This document shows, in pieces, positions 1 to 8,261 of a DNA stretch of 64,000 nt (positions are counted from its first letter, which is position 1; each line of letters opens with the position of its first letter). A program made the position numbers and the translations under genes. Below the pieces are notes generated by a model. It searched no databases. It saw only the letters and a list, made by a program, of their open reading frames with translations, and was not told where the DNA came from. Location: the NCBI GenBank assembly GCA_020635535.1, contig JACJZP010000001.1:1-64000 (forward strand). Reading direction: 5' to 3'. The stretch is from Flavobacteriales bacterium. GTDB taxonomy: Bacteria > Bacteroidota > Bacteroidia > UBA10329.

Positions 1-17
1 CAACCCCTAAATTCGGA

Positions 18-52
18 GAAGCCTTGGTCGTGACGACCGAGGCTTCTTTTTT
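18..52 (+). terminator. Rho-independent terminator of a gene left of the window
   Basis: A 13-bp stem (arms 18-30 and 34-46, one G-T wobble, loop tga) is followed by a T run at 47-52. It would end a plus-strand transcript entering from the left. No coding region precedes it inside the window. Confidence 0.85.
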
Positions 53-157
53 AGGAGCGATTCGTCCTTAACTCCATTTTGTTTAACTTTTTTCATTTTT
101 CATTAAACATTAAGACGACTGTTGTGTTGCAACTCCGTAACTCAATAAACTTTTAAA

Positions 158-1111
158 ATGAAGAAATTATTTGTTCCAGTAACCATCCTAGCGTTAGCGC
201 TAGGTACGACATTCACATCTTGCAACGAAGAAGATGATGACATGGATCCACAATCCAACATCGTTGAATTAGCAGCATTAAACAGCGACTTGAGCTCTTT
301 GGTAGCAGCCGTACAACGTGCGGGGCTTGTTGACGCGTTAAGCGATGCATCTGCCAACTACACTGTATTTGCACCAACCAATGCAGCTTTCGCCACATTC
401 TTGAGCGACAATGGATTTAGTTCGGTTGAAGATGTCCCAGTTGAAGTCCTATCTCAGATTCTTCTTAACCATGTTTTAGGCACAGAAGTAAAGGCTGCTG
501 ATGTTACAACTGGCTACGTTAATACGCTTGCTACATATGGTGCTACTACCAGCAACATCGACATGTTCATCAACACAGCAAGCGGAGTGGTGATCAACGG
601 AGGTTCTACCGTTGTAACTACTGATGTAGATGCTTCTAATGGAGTTGTGCACGTGGTTGATGCAGTTATAGGAATTCCTAAAATCCCAACGTTTGCGATT
701 GCAAACCCAGATTTCAGCATTTTAGTACAAGCGCTTACTAGAAGCGACCTAACAACTAACTATGCAACCTTCCTAGAAGGTGACGGTCCTTTCACCGTGT
801 TTGCTCCAACTAACGATGCTTTTGCAGCACTTCTAACGGAATTAAACGCACAATCTTTGAATGATATTGATGCAGCGACTCTCGAAGCAGTATTAACGTA
901 TCACGTGGTTGCTGGTGCCAATGTTCTAGCTGGTGACTTAACAGAAGGTCAGACCGTAACAACTGCACAAACGGGAACTTTCACCATCAGCCTTGCAGGT
1001 GGAGCGAAGATCACGGATGGCGCAGGAAGAGAAACAAACATCATTGCGACCGACATTCAGGGAAGCAACGGTGTGGTTCACGCAATTGACCGAGTTCTTT
1101 TGCCTTCGTAA
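158..1111 (+). CDS. Two-domain fasciclin (FAS1) lipoprotein
   Basis: The 317-residue product starts with a lipoprotein signal peptide whose lipobox Cys is residue 22, followed by an acidic stretch (EEDDDMD). Two FAS1 domains follow, about residues 33-168 and 176-315, each with the typical TVFAPTN(A/D)AF motif and an H1/H2-like segment ending in a conserved NGVVH(V/A)-D pattern. FAS1 domains mediate cell adhesion or extracellular matrix contacts; the protein should be anchored in the outer membrane or periplasm. It is a single-gene unit flanked by terminators on both sides. The start ATG follows an A-rich leader. The family call is secure; the partner molecule is unknown. Confidence 0.93.
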   Translation: MKKLFVPVTILALALGTTFTSCNEEDDDMDPQSNIVELAALNSDLSSLVAAVQRAGLVDALSDASANYTVFAPTNAAFATFLSDNGFSSVEDVPVEVLSQILLNHVLGTEVKAADVTTGYVNTLATYGATTSNIDMFINTASGVVINGGSTVVTTDVDASNGVVHVVDAVIGIPKIPTFAIANPDFSILVQALTRSDLTTNYATFLEGDGPFTVFAPTNDAFAALLTELNAQSLNDIDAATLEAVLTYHVVAGANVLAGDLTEGQTVTTAQTGTFTISLAGGAKITDGAGRETNIIATDIQGSNGVVHAIDRVLLPS

Positions 1112-1134
1112 TTCACAACACAATAACTGAAAAG

Positions 1135-1166
1135 AAGCCTCGGCTCTCAAGGGTCGAGGCTTTTTG
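1135..1166 (+). terminator. Rho-independent terminator of the FAS1 gene
   Basis: Arms AAGCCTCG (1135-1142) and CGAGGCTT (1155-1162) close a 12-base loop and run into TTTTTG. It lies 24 bases after the FAS1 stop codon and separates that gene from the following protease gene. Confidence 0.85.
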
Positions 1167-1198
1167 TTTGCTTAAATTCGGTTCACGAAAACTTGACC

Positions 1199-3022
1199 AT
1201 GAAAAGAATTCTGTTTCTACTCCTGTTACCATTAAGCCTTTTTGCTCAGAACGATCTGTCGCTGACCCACCACGCCATCATCTTCGGAGATGAAGTATCT
1301 AAAGAGCGACAATTAAACATTTTGAAGGAGCATGGTCTTTTGCAAAGTGCCGATGTAAGCACCTTGACTTACAAGCCAGTAGTATTTGTTCCGGTTGGAT
1401 CTGTCAATACAACTGCATTGCTGAATGAAGCAGAAGTGGAGTTCATAAGCCCGGTTTACACTAACCACAAGCACCAGTTTGTGGCTTACAAACCCAATTT
1501 CTTCGTTCACTTGCGTGATTTATCGGATTTTGAAATGCTCGTTCGTGAAGCCGAAAAATTGGAGGTTGAAGTGGTTGGAACGCATCAATTCTTCAGCGAC
1601 ATCATCGAACTGAAAACAACCAAATTCGGAACAGATGTTCAAGAAGCCATTGGTGCTTTGAAGGCTTCCAAGCTTTTCAAAACTGTCAGCCCGAATCTGA
1701 TGCACACCGTGAGCGATTGCAGCGTGAACGACCCGCGTTTCAACCGCCAATGGAACTTGAAAAACGAAGGAACGCCACAGCAAGGAAACGGAACACCCGG
1801 AGCCGACATTGATGTTGAAGCTGCTTGGGAAATAACTACCGGAAGTTCCGACATCAACATTGTGATTGTCGATAGCGGAATCGATACGCTTCATCCCGAT
1901 CTGGAAGGAAAGCTACTGCCAGGTTACGATGCCATGGGAGATGGCACCAACGGTTATCCAACACCGAACTATGACAGTGATGGTCATGGTACATCTTGCG
2001 CGGGAATTGCGGCTGCCAACACCAATAATGAGATCGGTGTGGCCGGCATCTGCCAAGAGTGCAAGGTGATTCCTATTCGCGTATTCAACTATCAGGACAT
2101 ATTGGGCACGGTTCAACCGTGGTCGGAAACCGCATTTTTTCTGAATGCCATGGGTTGGCAGAACACGAATGATATTGATGTTTCTTCAAACTCTTGGGGT
2201 GTTCCGGATCAACTTTTGGCATTTTTCCCTGGGTCTGACACGTTGATCAATGCGGTGATTGATGAAGTTGTGGAAAATGGCCGTGGTGGACTTGGAGTTC
2301 CCATGCTATTCTCCAGCGGGAATGATGGGGTTACAGACACTATTCCCATCTGGCCAGCACGATACGAAAAGACCATTGCCGTTGGTGCAACCAGCATGTG
2401 CGATGAACATAAATCGCCCACATCTTGCGATGGTGAGAACTGGGCAGGCAACTGGGGCGAAGGATTGGATGTAAGTGCTCCTGGAGTTCGTGTTCCAACA
2501 ACCGATATGCTCGGCTCAAATGGCTTCCACATGTCGGAATACTACAACAGCTTCAATGGTACCTCTGCAGCATGCCCAAATGCCGCTGGAACCATGGCAT
2601 TGATGCTTAGCCACATACCCGCGTTACCTGAATGGCTTGCAAGAAAAACGTTGGCCCTTACCTGCGAGAAGGTTGGCGGATACGACTATTCTACTTGGAA
2701 AGAGGCTGGTGGATGGAGCTATGAGATGGGTTATGGTAGAATCAACGCTTATCAAGCGGTTACCTACGGTGCTTCAGCAATAGAAGAGACGAACACAACG
2801 CTAAGTGCGATAATTGAAACGCACACTGATTTCCACCTTATCCGTTTCGGGGATGTCTCGAACATACAGTGGGGGCTCTTTGACCTGAATGGCCGCTTGG
2901 TTTCATCTGGTCAAACCAAGACGAACGTTGCAATTCAGCATGCCGGATTAGCAAAAGGTATGTACGCCTTGCGCTTACAAAGCAATGCTGATTTCAATAC
3001 GGTGAAATTGATTGTTCCTTAG
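1199..3022 (+). CDS. Secreted subtilisin-like serine protease (S8) with T9SS type A sorting domain
   Basis: The 607-residue protein has a Sec signal peptide (about 1-18, ending LFAQ) and an N-terminal propeptide-like region to about residue 165. The S8 catalytic domain has Asp225 in VDSGID, His263 in DGHGT and Ser456 in GTSAACP. The last 75 or so residues (LNGRLVSSG, then GMYALRL and a final VKLIV) look like a type A T9SS C-terminal sorting domain. It is therefore predicted to cross the outer membrane through the type IX system encoded at 8.3-14.1 kb. The ATG at 1199 is chosen over a TTG six bases upstream. The stop overlaps the stop of the converging kinase gene by 4 bases. Substrate unknown. 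Confidence 0.92.
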   Translation: MKRILFLLLLPLSLFAQNDLSLTHHAIIFGDEVSKERQLNILKEHGLLQSADVSTLTYKPVVFVPVGSVNTTALLNEAEVEFISPVYTNHKHQFVAYKPNFFVHLRDLSDFEMLVREAEKLEVEVVGTHQFFSDIIELKTTKFGTDVQEAIGALKASKLFKTVSPNLMHTVSDCSVNDPRFNRQWNLKNEGTPQQGNGTPGADIDVEAAWEITTGSSDINIVIVDSGIDTLHPDLEGKLLPGYDAMGDGTNGYPTPNYDSDGHGTSCAGIAAANTNNEIGVAGICQECKVIPIRVFNYQDILGTVQPWSETAFFLNAMGWQNTNDIDVSSNSWGVPDQLLAFFPGSDTLINAVIDEVVENGRGGLGVPMLFSSGNDGVTDTIPIWPARYEKTIAVGATSMCDEHKSPTSCDGENWAGNWGEGLDVSAPGVRVPTTDMLGSNGFHMSEYYNSFNGTSAACPNAAGTMALMLSHIPALPEWLARKTLALTCEKVGGYDYSTWKEAGGWSYEMGYGRINAYQAVTYGASAIEETNTTLSAIIETHTDFHLIRFGDVSNIQWGLFDLNGRLVSSGQTKTNVAIQHAGLAKGMYALRLQSNADFNTVKLIVP

Positions 3023-3645
3023 AACAGACCGTGAATCTTGGCATCGATCTGACTGATGATCTTGCCAAGGTCTTCCTGATCTTCTGAGAAGTTGTTGTTG
3101 TCTACTTCAACAATCAACAGATTACCCTTGTCGTAAGTGTCAATCCAAGCTTCGTAACGCTCATTTAAACGCTTCAGGTAATCCAAACGGATTGTTTCCT
3201 CGTAAGCTCTACCTCGCTTCTGAATCTGATTGACCAAAGTTGGAATGGAAGCTCGCAGATAGATCAAAAGATCTGGCGGGCCGACAAACTCGCTCATCAA
3301 CTCAAACAAGGACTGATAGTTCTCAAAATCGCGACTGGTCATCAGACCCATTGCATGCAAGTTTGGGGCAAAAATGTGGGCGTCCTCAAAAATGGTACGG
3401 TCTTGAATTACCGACTTTTTACCATTACGGATATCCATTACCTGACGGAACCTTGAATTGAGGAAGTAAACCTGCAAGTTGAATGACCAACGCTGCATCT
3501 CCTCATAAAAATCGTTGAGATAGGGATTGTCATCCGCAGCTTCAAAGTGAGCATCCCACTTATAATGCTTTGAGAGTAACTCCGTAAGTGTGGTTTTTCC
3601 AGCACCAATGTTACCTGCAACGGCTATGTGTTTCGGTTCAGACAT
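3019..3645 (-). CDS. Deoxynucleoside kinase (deoxyadenosine/deoxyguanosine kinase family)
   Basis: The 208-residue protein phosphorylates deoxynucleosides to dNMPs in nucleotide salvage, in the cytoplasm. The P-loop GNIGAGKTT is at residues 11-19, a Glu at residue 35 fits the general base in the E-x6-Y pattern of this family, the DRT motif (QDRTIFED) lies near residue 80, and an arginine-rich lid segment (QKRGRAYEE) near residue 150. Length is normal for bacterial dNKs. The specificity (dA/dG versus dC/T) cannot be settled from the sequence read here. A well-formed -33/-7 promoter lies directly upstream, so close that the transcript would be nearly leaderless. The gene converges with the protease gene. 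Confidence 0.9.
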   Translation of the reverse strand: MSEPKHIAVAGNIGAGKTTLTELLSKHYKWDAHFEAADDNPYLNDFYEEMQRWSFNLQVYFLNSRFRQVMDIRNGKKSVIQDRTIFEDAHIFAPNLHAMGLMTSRDFENYQSLFELMSEFVGPPDLLIYLRASIPTLVNQIQKRGRAYEETIRLDYLKRLNERYEAWIDTYDKGNLLIVEVDNNNFSEDQEDLGKIISQIDAKIHGLF

Positions 3646-3652
3646 GAGCGTT

Positions 3653-3683
3653 CAAAAATAGTAAATCAGGGTTCGTACCCAAA
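3653..3683 (-). promoter_or_regulatory. Bacteroidota-type promoter of the deoxynucleoside kinase
   Basis: Read on the minus strand, TTTG (3683-3680), a 19-base spacer and TATTTTTG (3660-3653) match the phylum consensus TTTG / TAnnTTTG with the right spacing. The kinase start codon begins only 8 bases after the -7 box. Confidence 0.7.
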
Positions 3684-3722
3684 TGGATTTAGGGCCTGGA
3701 AACAAACAAGTTTCCCACGATT

Positions 3723-4529
3723 TTACTTACTGAATGTGTATATCTGAACACCCGCATCGGTTAGCAGAAACAACTTCTGTTTCTCAATGCGTACCATCTT
3801 GAAGTCTTTGATGGGCAGTTCAATCTCCGTTTGATTGAAACTCAACGGGTCATACTTTATCAGCCTGTCCTTCATCTCCAAGAAAACGCCATTGCTACGC
3901 ACATTGATGCGTTCAGCACCTGGAATGGGAATGAGCTTGGTAAACGTTCCGAAGGAATCGAACACGAACACCCCATGGTCGGGGTCATTCATATAGAGCC
4001 AACTGTCTTCCTCCAACATTTGATTCGGGTTAAGATCTGCACCAACAAGTTGATTGATATTGGCCACTTCATTGGTGATGTTGAGTCCCTGATCAAAACG
4101 GATAAGCCTGAAACTCACCGGGTCATAAACCCAGAATCCGTTATCAAAAGACGTGCAGGCCAATTGCGCCAATTCCAACTGCAATTGACTGAGCTGAACG
4201 ATATCACGCGTTAGACTTAGTGTGTTGTCCAGAAACGCTATCTGACTGTATCCGGGATAGAACAGAAGCAACTTAAGCGGATTTCGTGTATCGAGATGCG
4301 TTATTTGCCCTCTACTCAGGTCGCTGTATTGATACATGAGATCACCCTCCTTTGAATACAGGAAAAGCTCATGACCACGGGCCACGTACATTCTTCCAAT
4401 GTGATCCGTAGTCAGAAAATCGAATTCGCCAGCAATGGTTTTCTCCAATTTCAACTCTTGCGCATTTCCTTCGCTGAAACGGAAAAAACTGAAAAACAGA
4501 ATGAAGACGAACCGAAGATGTACCATCAT
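3723..4529 (-). CDS. Unrecognised exported protein, possibly beta-propeller-like
   Basis: I do not recognise this family with certainty. From the ATG at 4529 (a double MM start; an ATG at 4589 would add 20 non-hydrophobic residues) the 268-residue product begins with a clear signal peptide ending near GNAQ. The mature part has short repeated strand-turn segments such as HIGRMYVARGHELFLYSKEG, and further GVFVFDSFG and GVQIYTFSK, resembling blades of a WD40/NHL-type propeller. No lipobox Cys and no catalytic motif were seen. It probably resides in the periplasm. It sits alone, divergent from the DUF5606 gene. A structure prediction would test the propeller reading. Confidence 0.6.
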   Translation of the reverse strand: MMVHLRFVFILFFSFFRFSEGNAQELKLEKTIAGEFDFLTTDHIGRMYVARGHELFLYSKEGDLMYQYSDLSRGQITHLDTRNPLKLLLFYPGYSQIAFLDNTLSLTRDIVQLSQLQLELAQLACTSFDNGFWVYDPVSFRLIRFDQGLNITNEVANINQLVGADLNPNQMLEEDSWLYMNDPDHGVFVFDSFGTFTKLIPIPGAERINVRSNGVFLEMKDRLIKYDPLSFNQTEIELPIKDFKMVRIEKQKLFLLTDAGVQIYTFSK

Positions 4530-4604
4530 GACGAAGCTACGGAATAACGTCTTTTCCTGTTGATAATTACGGTTCGTGTAAAGTTCCATCGTACGGGTAA
4601 TACG

Positions 4605-4612
4605 TACTTTTG
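4605..4612 (+). promoter_or_regulatory. Putative -7 element of the DUF5606-M3 peptidase transcript
   Basis: TACTTTTG matches TAnnTTTG and ends 16 bases before the ATG at 4629. The -33 region has only a weak TTC. Confidence 0.5.
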
Positions 4613-4628
4613 ACCAAAATCTTTGCCA

Positions 4629-5090
4629 ATGAAGCTAAGCGGAATTCTTGCTATTTCTGGGTTTCCAGGACTTTTTAAACTCGTAAGCCAAATGAAAAGT
4701 GGGCTTGTGGTGGAATCGATCATTGATGGTAAGCGGATGCCTGCCTATGCCACGCACAAGATCCTCGCATTAGAGGACATCAGCATTTACACTGAAACCG
4801 AAGATGTTCCTTTGGCCGATGTGTTCAGCCTCATTTCCAAAAAGACCAGCGGTAAACCAACTGTTGACCCTAAGAAGGCCAGTGTGGATGAGCTGAAGAA
4901 AGCTCTGGAGGAGGTGCTACCAGACTATGACCGCGAACGTGTCTACACCTCCGACCTTAAGAAGCTTTTCCAATGGTACAATCTGTTAGCTGAGAAAGGG
5001 CTTTTGGAAGAGGAGGCGGAGGAAGCACCAGCTGAAGGAAAACCGAAAGCGAAGAAAGCCAAGAAGGCAGTGAAGAAGGACGAAAAGTAA
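4629..5090 (+). CDS. DUF5606 domain protein with lysine/alanine-rich tail
   Basis: The 153-residue protein opens with the conserved DUF5606 block (residues 1-50: KLSGILAISGFPGLFK, then a GLVVESI-DGKR segment), a family of unknown function common in Bacteroidota. Residues 75-125 form a helical segment. The last 30 residues switch from a Glu-rich run to a Lys/Ala-rich tail (KAKKAKKAVKK), which resembles histone H1-like tails. The tail is low complexity and may bind nucleic acid, but that is inference. A TTG six bases upstream was rejected in favour of the ATG that begins the conserved block. The M3 peptidase gene follows after 6 bases, so the two are probably co-transcribed. Confidence 0.85.
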   Translation: MKLSGILAISGFPGLFKLVSQMKSGLVVESIIDGKRMPAYATHKILALEDISIYTETEDVPLADVFSLISKKTSGKPTVDPKKASVDELKKALEEVLPDYDRERVYTSDLKKLFQWYNLLAEKGLLEEEAEEAPAEGKPKAKKAKKAVKKDEK

Positions 5091-5096
5091 ATTACC

Positions 5097-6818
5097 ATGG
5101 AAAAGGAAGCTGTAATTCCAACCCGCCCGGCTCGGAAATATCTCTCCGAAGAATTCAAGATTGACAGTTGGGAATCGCTGGAACCGATTTTCGATGAGTT
5201 GTTGGAGCGTCAGATCGTATCTGTACAATCACTGGAAAACTGGATACACGACCTGAGCGAGGTTGAAGCTGTACTCAGCGAAGAGACTGCTTGGCGGTAC
5301 ATTCGTATGAATATCGACACCAAGAATAAGGAGTATGAAGAAGCCTTCAACTTTATGGTCACTGAGATAGATCCAAAGGCAGCTCCATACTCAGATAAAT
5401 TTAACCACAAACTACTTGAGTCTCCTTACTGCAAAGAGCTGAACGAGGAGAAATACCGGATTTTCCTGCGTAGCCTGAATATGCAAGTGAAGCTTTACCG
5501 CGAGGAGAGCATTCCACTGTTCACCACATTGCAACAACTACAACAACGGTATGGTGCCATTACAGGTAGTATGTCAATTGAGCATGAAGGCAAAACGCTT
5601 ACCCTTCAAATGGCAAACAGCCTTTTAAAAGAAACGGATCGTGAACTTCGCAGAACCATTTACGAGAAAGTGAATGCTGCCCGATTGGAAAAATCGGGTG
5701 AGTTGGATCAACTTTTTACAGAACTGATAAGGCTTCGAGATAAGATTGCCAAACAAGCCGATTACGCAAATTACCGCGACTACAAGCTCGATGCACTTGG
5801 CCGTTTTGATTACACGACAGAAGATTGCTTCACATTCCACCAGGCAATTGGTGCCGAGTGTGTTCCATTGGTGAACAAGGTTGATCAAGCAAGGAAAGAA
5901 CAACTAAGTGTTGATTCCCTCAAGCCGTATGATGGAGATGTTGACCCGACCGGTAAAAGTGGCTTGAAGCCATTTGTAGGTGAGAAAGAGCTTATCGAAA
6001 AATCAATTGAGGCATTCAGGAGGATTCGGCCGTATTATGGTGAGTGTCTGGAGACCATGAATGCAATGGGACACCTTGATCTTGAATCGAGATTAGGTAA
6101 AGCCCCAGGAGGTTTCAACTATCCGCTTTACGAGATCGGAGTTCCATTCATATTCATGAATTCGGTTGGTTCGCTTCGTGATCTGATAACAATGGTTCAT
6201 GAAGGCGGCCATGCGGTGCATTCTTTCTTAAGCAAGGATCTAGAAATCACTGCTTTCAAGAATCTACCATCAGAAGTAGCTGAACTTGCCAGTATGAGCA
6301 TGGAACTTCTTTCCATTGATCAATGGGATGTGTTCTTTGATAATGAAGCAGATCTAAACCGAGCTAAGAAAGAGCATTTGGAGAAAATCATGGCGGTTCT
6401 TCCTTGGACTGCTACAATTGATGCTTTCCAACATTGGCTTTACGAAAATCCAACACATACTGAAGAGGAACGGGCCGAAAACTGGCTACGTATCAGTAGC
6501 GAATTAGGTAGCGATGTTGTCGATTGGAGCGGTTACGAAGAAGCGAGAAAATATCAGTGGCAAAAGCAACTTCACCTTTATGAAGTTCCATTCTATTACA
6601 TAGAATATGCTATTGCCCAGTTAGGCGCCATTGCCGTGTGGAGGAACTATCGTGAAAACCCTGAAAAGGCCCTTGATCAATATGAAGCGGCTTTAAGTCT
6701 TGGCTACACCAAGCCAATTGGCGAGATATACCGAACAGCAGGTATCGAGTTCAACTTTTCTCAAGAATATGTTCGCGAACTTATGGAGTTCGTTTGGAAC
6801 GAATATTCCAAACTCTGA
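5097..6818 (+). CDS. M3 family oligoendopeptidase
   Basis: This 573-residue zinc metallopeptidase has the HExxH motif as HEGGH at residues 368-372 and a downstream Glu in the SEVAELASM segment near residue 397, the usual third ligand of M3 enzymes. The length and the segment FNYPLYEIGVPFIFMN fit the M3B oligoendopeptidase F group. No signal peptide was found, so it should degrade short peptides in the cytoplasm. It lies 6 bases after the DUF5606 gene and ends at a strong terminator shared with the converging DUF3078 gene. Confidence 0.92.
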   Translation: MEKEAVIPTRPARKYLSEEFKIDSWESLEPIFDELLERQIVSVQSLENWIHDLSEVEAVLSEETAWRYIRMNIDTKNKEYEEAFNFMVTEIDPKAAPYSDKFNHKLLESPYCKELNEEKYRIFLRSLNMQVKLYREESIPLFTTLQQLQQRYGAITGSMSIEHEGKTLTLQMANSLLKETDRELRRTIYEKVNAARLEKSGELDQLFTELIRLRDKIAKQADYANYRDYKLDALGRFDYTTEDCFTFHQAIGAECVPLVNKVDQARKEQLSVDSLKPYDGDVDPTGKSGLKPFVGEKELIEKSIEAFRRIRPYYGECLETMNAMGHLDLESRLGKAPGGFNYPLYEIGVPFIFMNSVGSLRDLITMVHEGGHAVHSFLSKDLEITAFKNLPSEVAELASMSMELLSIDQWDVFFDNEADLNRAKKEHLEKIMAVLPWTATIDAFQHWLYENPTHTEEERAENWLRISSELGSDVVDWSGYEEARKYQWQKQLHLYEVPFYYIEYAIAQLGAIAVWRNYRENPEKALDQYEAALSLGYTKPIGEIYRTAGIEFNFSQEYVRELMEFVWNEYSKL

Positions 6819-6843
6819 ACCACGGAGAGTTCATTGCAAAGAA

Positions 6844-6868
6844 AAAGGGCGCTTTCGCGCCCTTTTTC
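6844..6868. terminator. Bidirectional terminator between the M3 peptidase and DUF3078 genes
   Basis: Arms AAAGGGCGC (6844-6852) and GCGCCCTTT (6856-6864) close a short loop with A and T runs on either side, so it can work for both converging genes. Confidence 0.85.
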
Positions 6869-6885
6869 ATGTCCATTAGTTCAGT

Positions 6886-8103
6886 TTAGAATACATATCC
6901 CAAACCAAGCGTAAAGCCCTCACGGAATTGAACCCCACGTGAGGAATAAGTGGTAATTCCATCATCCTGATACTTAGGCACAGCAATGTCGTAATCGTAC
7001 AACAGCTGCCACTCCAGAGAAGCCTGCAGGTATTTGTTGATCTTAAAAGTGATCCAGGTCTGCCAGTTAACATCTACATTAATCCGGTTGTCGTATACGT
7101 AAATGATGTTTCCATCATCGTCAGTTGCCTGTTCGTTCTGGCTTCTCGTTGAAGGATCATAGTAGAAGTTTCCAATAGTGTCTTTGGGAGTGGCCGCAAT
7201 ATTATCCACATGCTCTTTATCAAGATAATTCCCGAAAAGCTCAATTTGGGTTTTTACAATTACGTTCTTGAATACTTCCTTTTCCAAATTGCCACGGAAG
7301 TACCACCCAAACTCGGCTCTATATACGGTCGTGGGAGTTTCCAAACCATAGGCCGTAGCACCCTGTGCAGGAACATTAGGATCTGAACCGTCAGCATTGT
7401 AAACATTCGCAGCTGGATTCACAAAAGTGAACTTGCCCGCTACTGGAGAAAGGTACATCTGCACCCAACTCACAGGCTTATAAGTGATGCCCGCTGAAAG
7501 CGTCAGATAAGCTGGTGCGGCAAACTGAGAAACTTTGGTTCTAGTATTTATTCGATTCGGGTTTGTACTGATCTCATCAATTGAACCATCGGAATTAAAA
7601 ACTGTATCAGCATGTGCGTAGTTTCCAAATCCATTCAACAGCTGCGAACGAAAGTCTAATAGCCCAGAAGCATACCATTTACCTTTCTTATCTACCTGGT
7701 AGCTTCCTACGGAAGTCAATTGCAAATTATCTATGTTCTTGCGGAATGGAAACTTGTTAAGATTGTCTTTGTATTTCTCTTGCGGGAAAAGTGCAATGCC
7801 ACCAACACCAAGAACCAAATTATTATCCCAAGCACCCTTTCCTTTACGATAATTGGCGTGCGCCAAACCAGTAAACGCAATGGATATGGCATTCTGTCCG
7901 CCAGACGCCCAGCTCTTTAGATAGGTCTGTCCAAAATTGAGAGCTACAGATCCTCCAATGTCCCAAGCCTTAGTTGAGTCTGCTGTAGGTGCAAGCACCT
8001 TTTCTGCGGCAGTGGCAACATCCTTTGTACTCATATCCTGAGCAAATACCGTTGATGTTGTAACGGCTGAAATCAAAAACGTTTTAATGATTGCTTTTTT
8101 CAT
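6886..8103 (-). CDS. DUF3078 family outer-membrane barrel protein
   Basis: The 405-residue protein has a signal peptide (MKKAIIKTFLISAV..., cleavage after VFAQ) and a body of alternating amphipathic strands ending in a terminal aromatic (LGYVF), as expected for an outer-membrane beta-barrel. The motif WxxGGQNAIS (SWASGGQNAIS) with GKGAWDNNL following is characteristic of the DUF3078 family of Bacteroidota; its function is unknown. The ATG at 8103 is used because upstream in-frame codons precede the signal peptide and overlap the promoter. It is a single gene with its own promoter and shares a terminator with the M3 peptidase gene. Confidence 0.88.
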   Translation of the reverse strand: MKKAIIKTFLISAVTTSTVFAQDMSTKDVATAAEKVLAPTADSTKAWDIGGSVALNFGQTYLKSWASGGQNAISIAFTGLAHANYRKGKGAWDNNLVLGVGGIALFPQEKYKDNLNKFPFRKNIDNLQLTSVGSYQVDKKGKWYASGLLDFRSQLLNGFGNYAHADTVFNSDGSIDEISTNPNRINTRTKVSQFAAPAYLTLSAGITYKPVSWVQMYLSPVAGKFTFVNPAANVYNADGSDPNVPAQGATAYGLETPTTVYRAEFGWYFRGNLEKEVFKNVIVKTQIELFGNYLDKEHVDNIAATPKDTIGNFYYDPSTRSQNEQATDDDGNIIYVYDNRINVDVNWQTWITFKINKYLQASLEWQLLYDYDIAVPKYQDDGITTYSSRGVQFREGFTLGLGYVF

Positions 8104-8123
8104 GCTTTTACAATTTAACACCG

Positions 8124-8153
8124 CAAAAATAGAGCATTCCAAATAGCTGCCAA
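8124..8153 (-). promoter_or_regulatory. Bacteroidota-type promoter of the DUF3078 gene
   Basis: On the minus strand TTG (8153-8151), 19 bases, then TATTTTTG (8131-8124) match the phylum consensus. The start codon follows 20 bases later. This also supports the start at 8103. Confidence 0.65.
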
Positions 8154-8212
8154 TTGAGAAATGCCAATCCATATCACGTCTTTAAATACGAGCATCATTT
8201 GGACTGAAACAA

Positions 8213-8242
8213 AAAAGCCGAAACATTGCTGTTTCGGCTTTT
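8213..8242 (-). terminator. Terminator of the porP-gldKLMN operon
   Basis: A perfect 12-bp stem, AAAAGCCGAAAC / GTTTCGGCTTTT, closes a 6-base loop 20 bases after the gldN stop. On the minus strand it runs into further T residues. Confidence 0.85.
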
Positions 8243-8261
8243 CCTTGTAATGGAGCGTATC

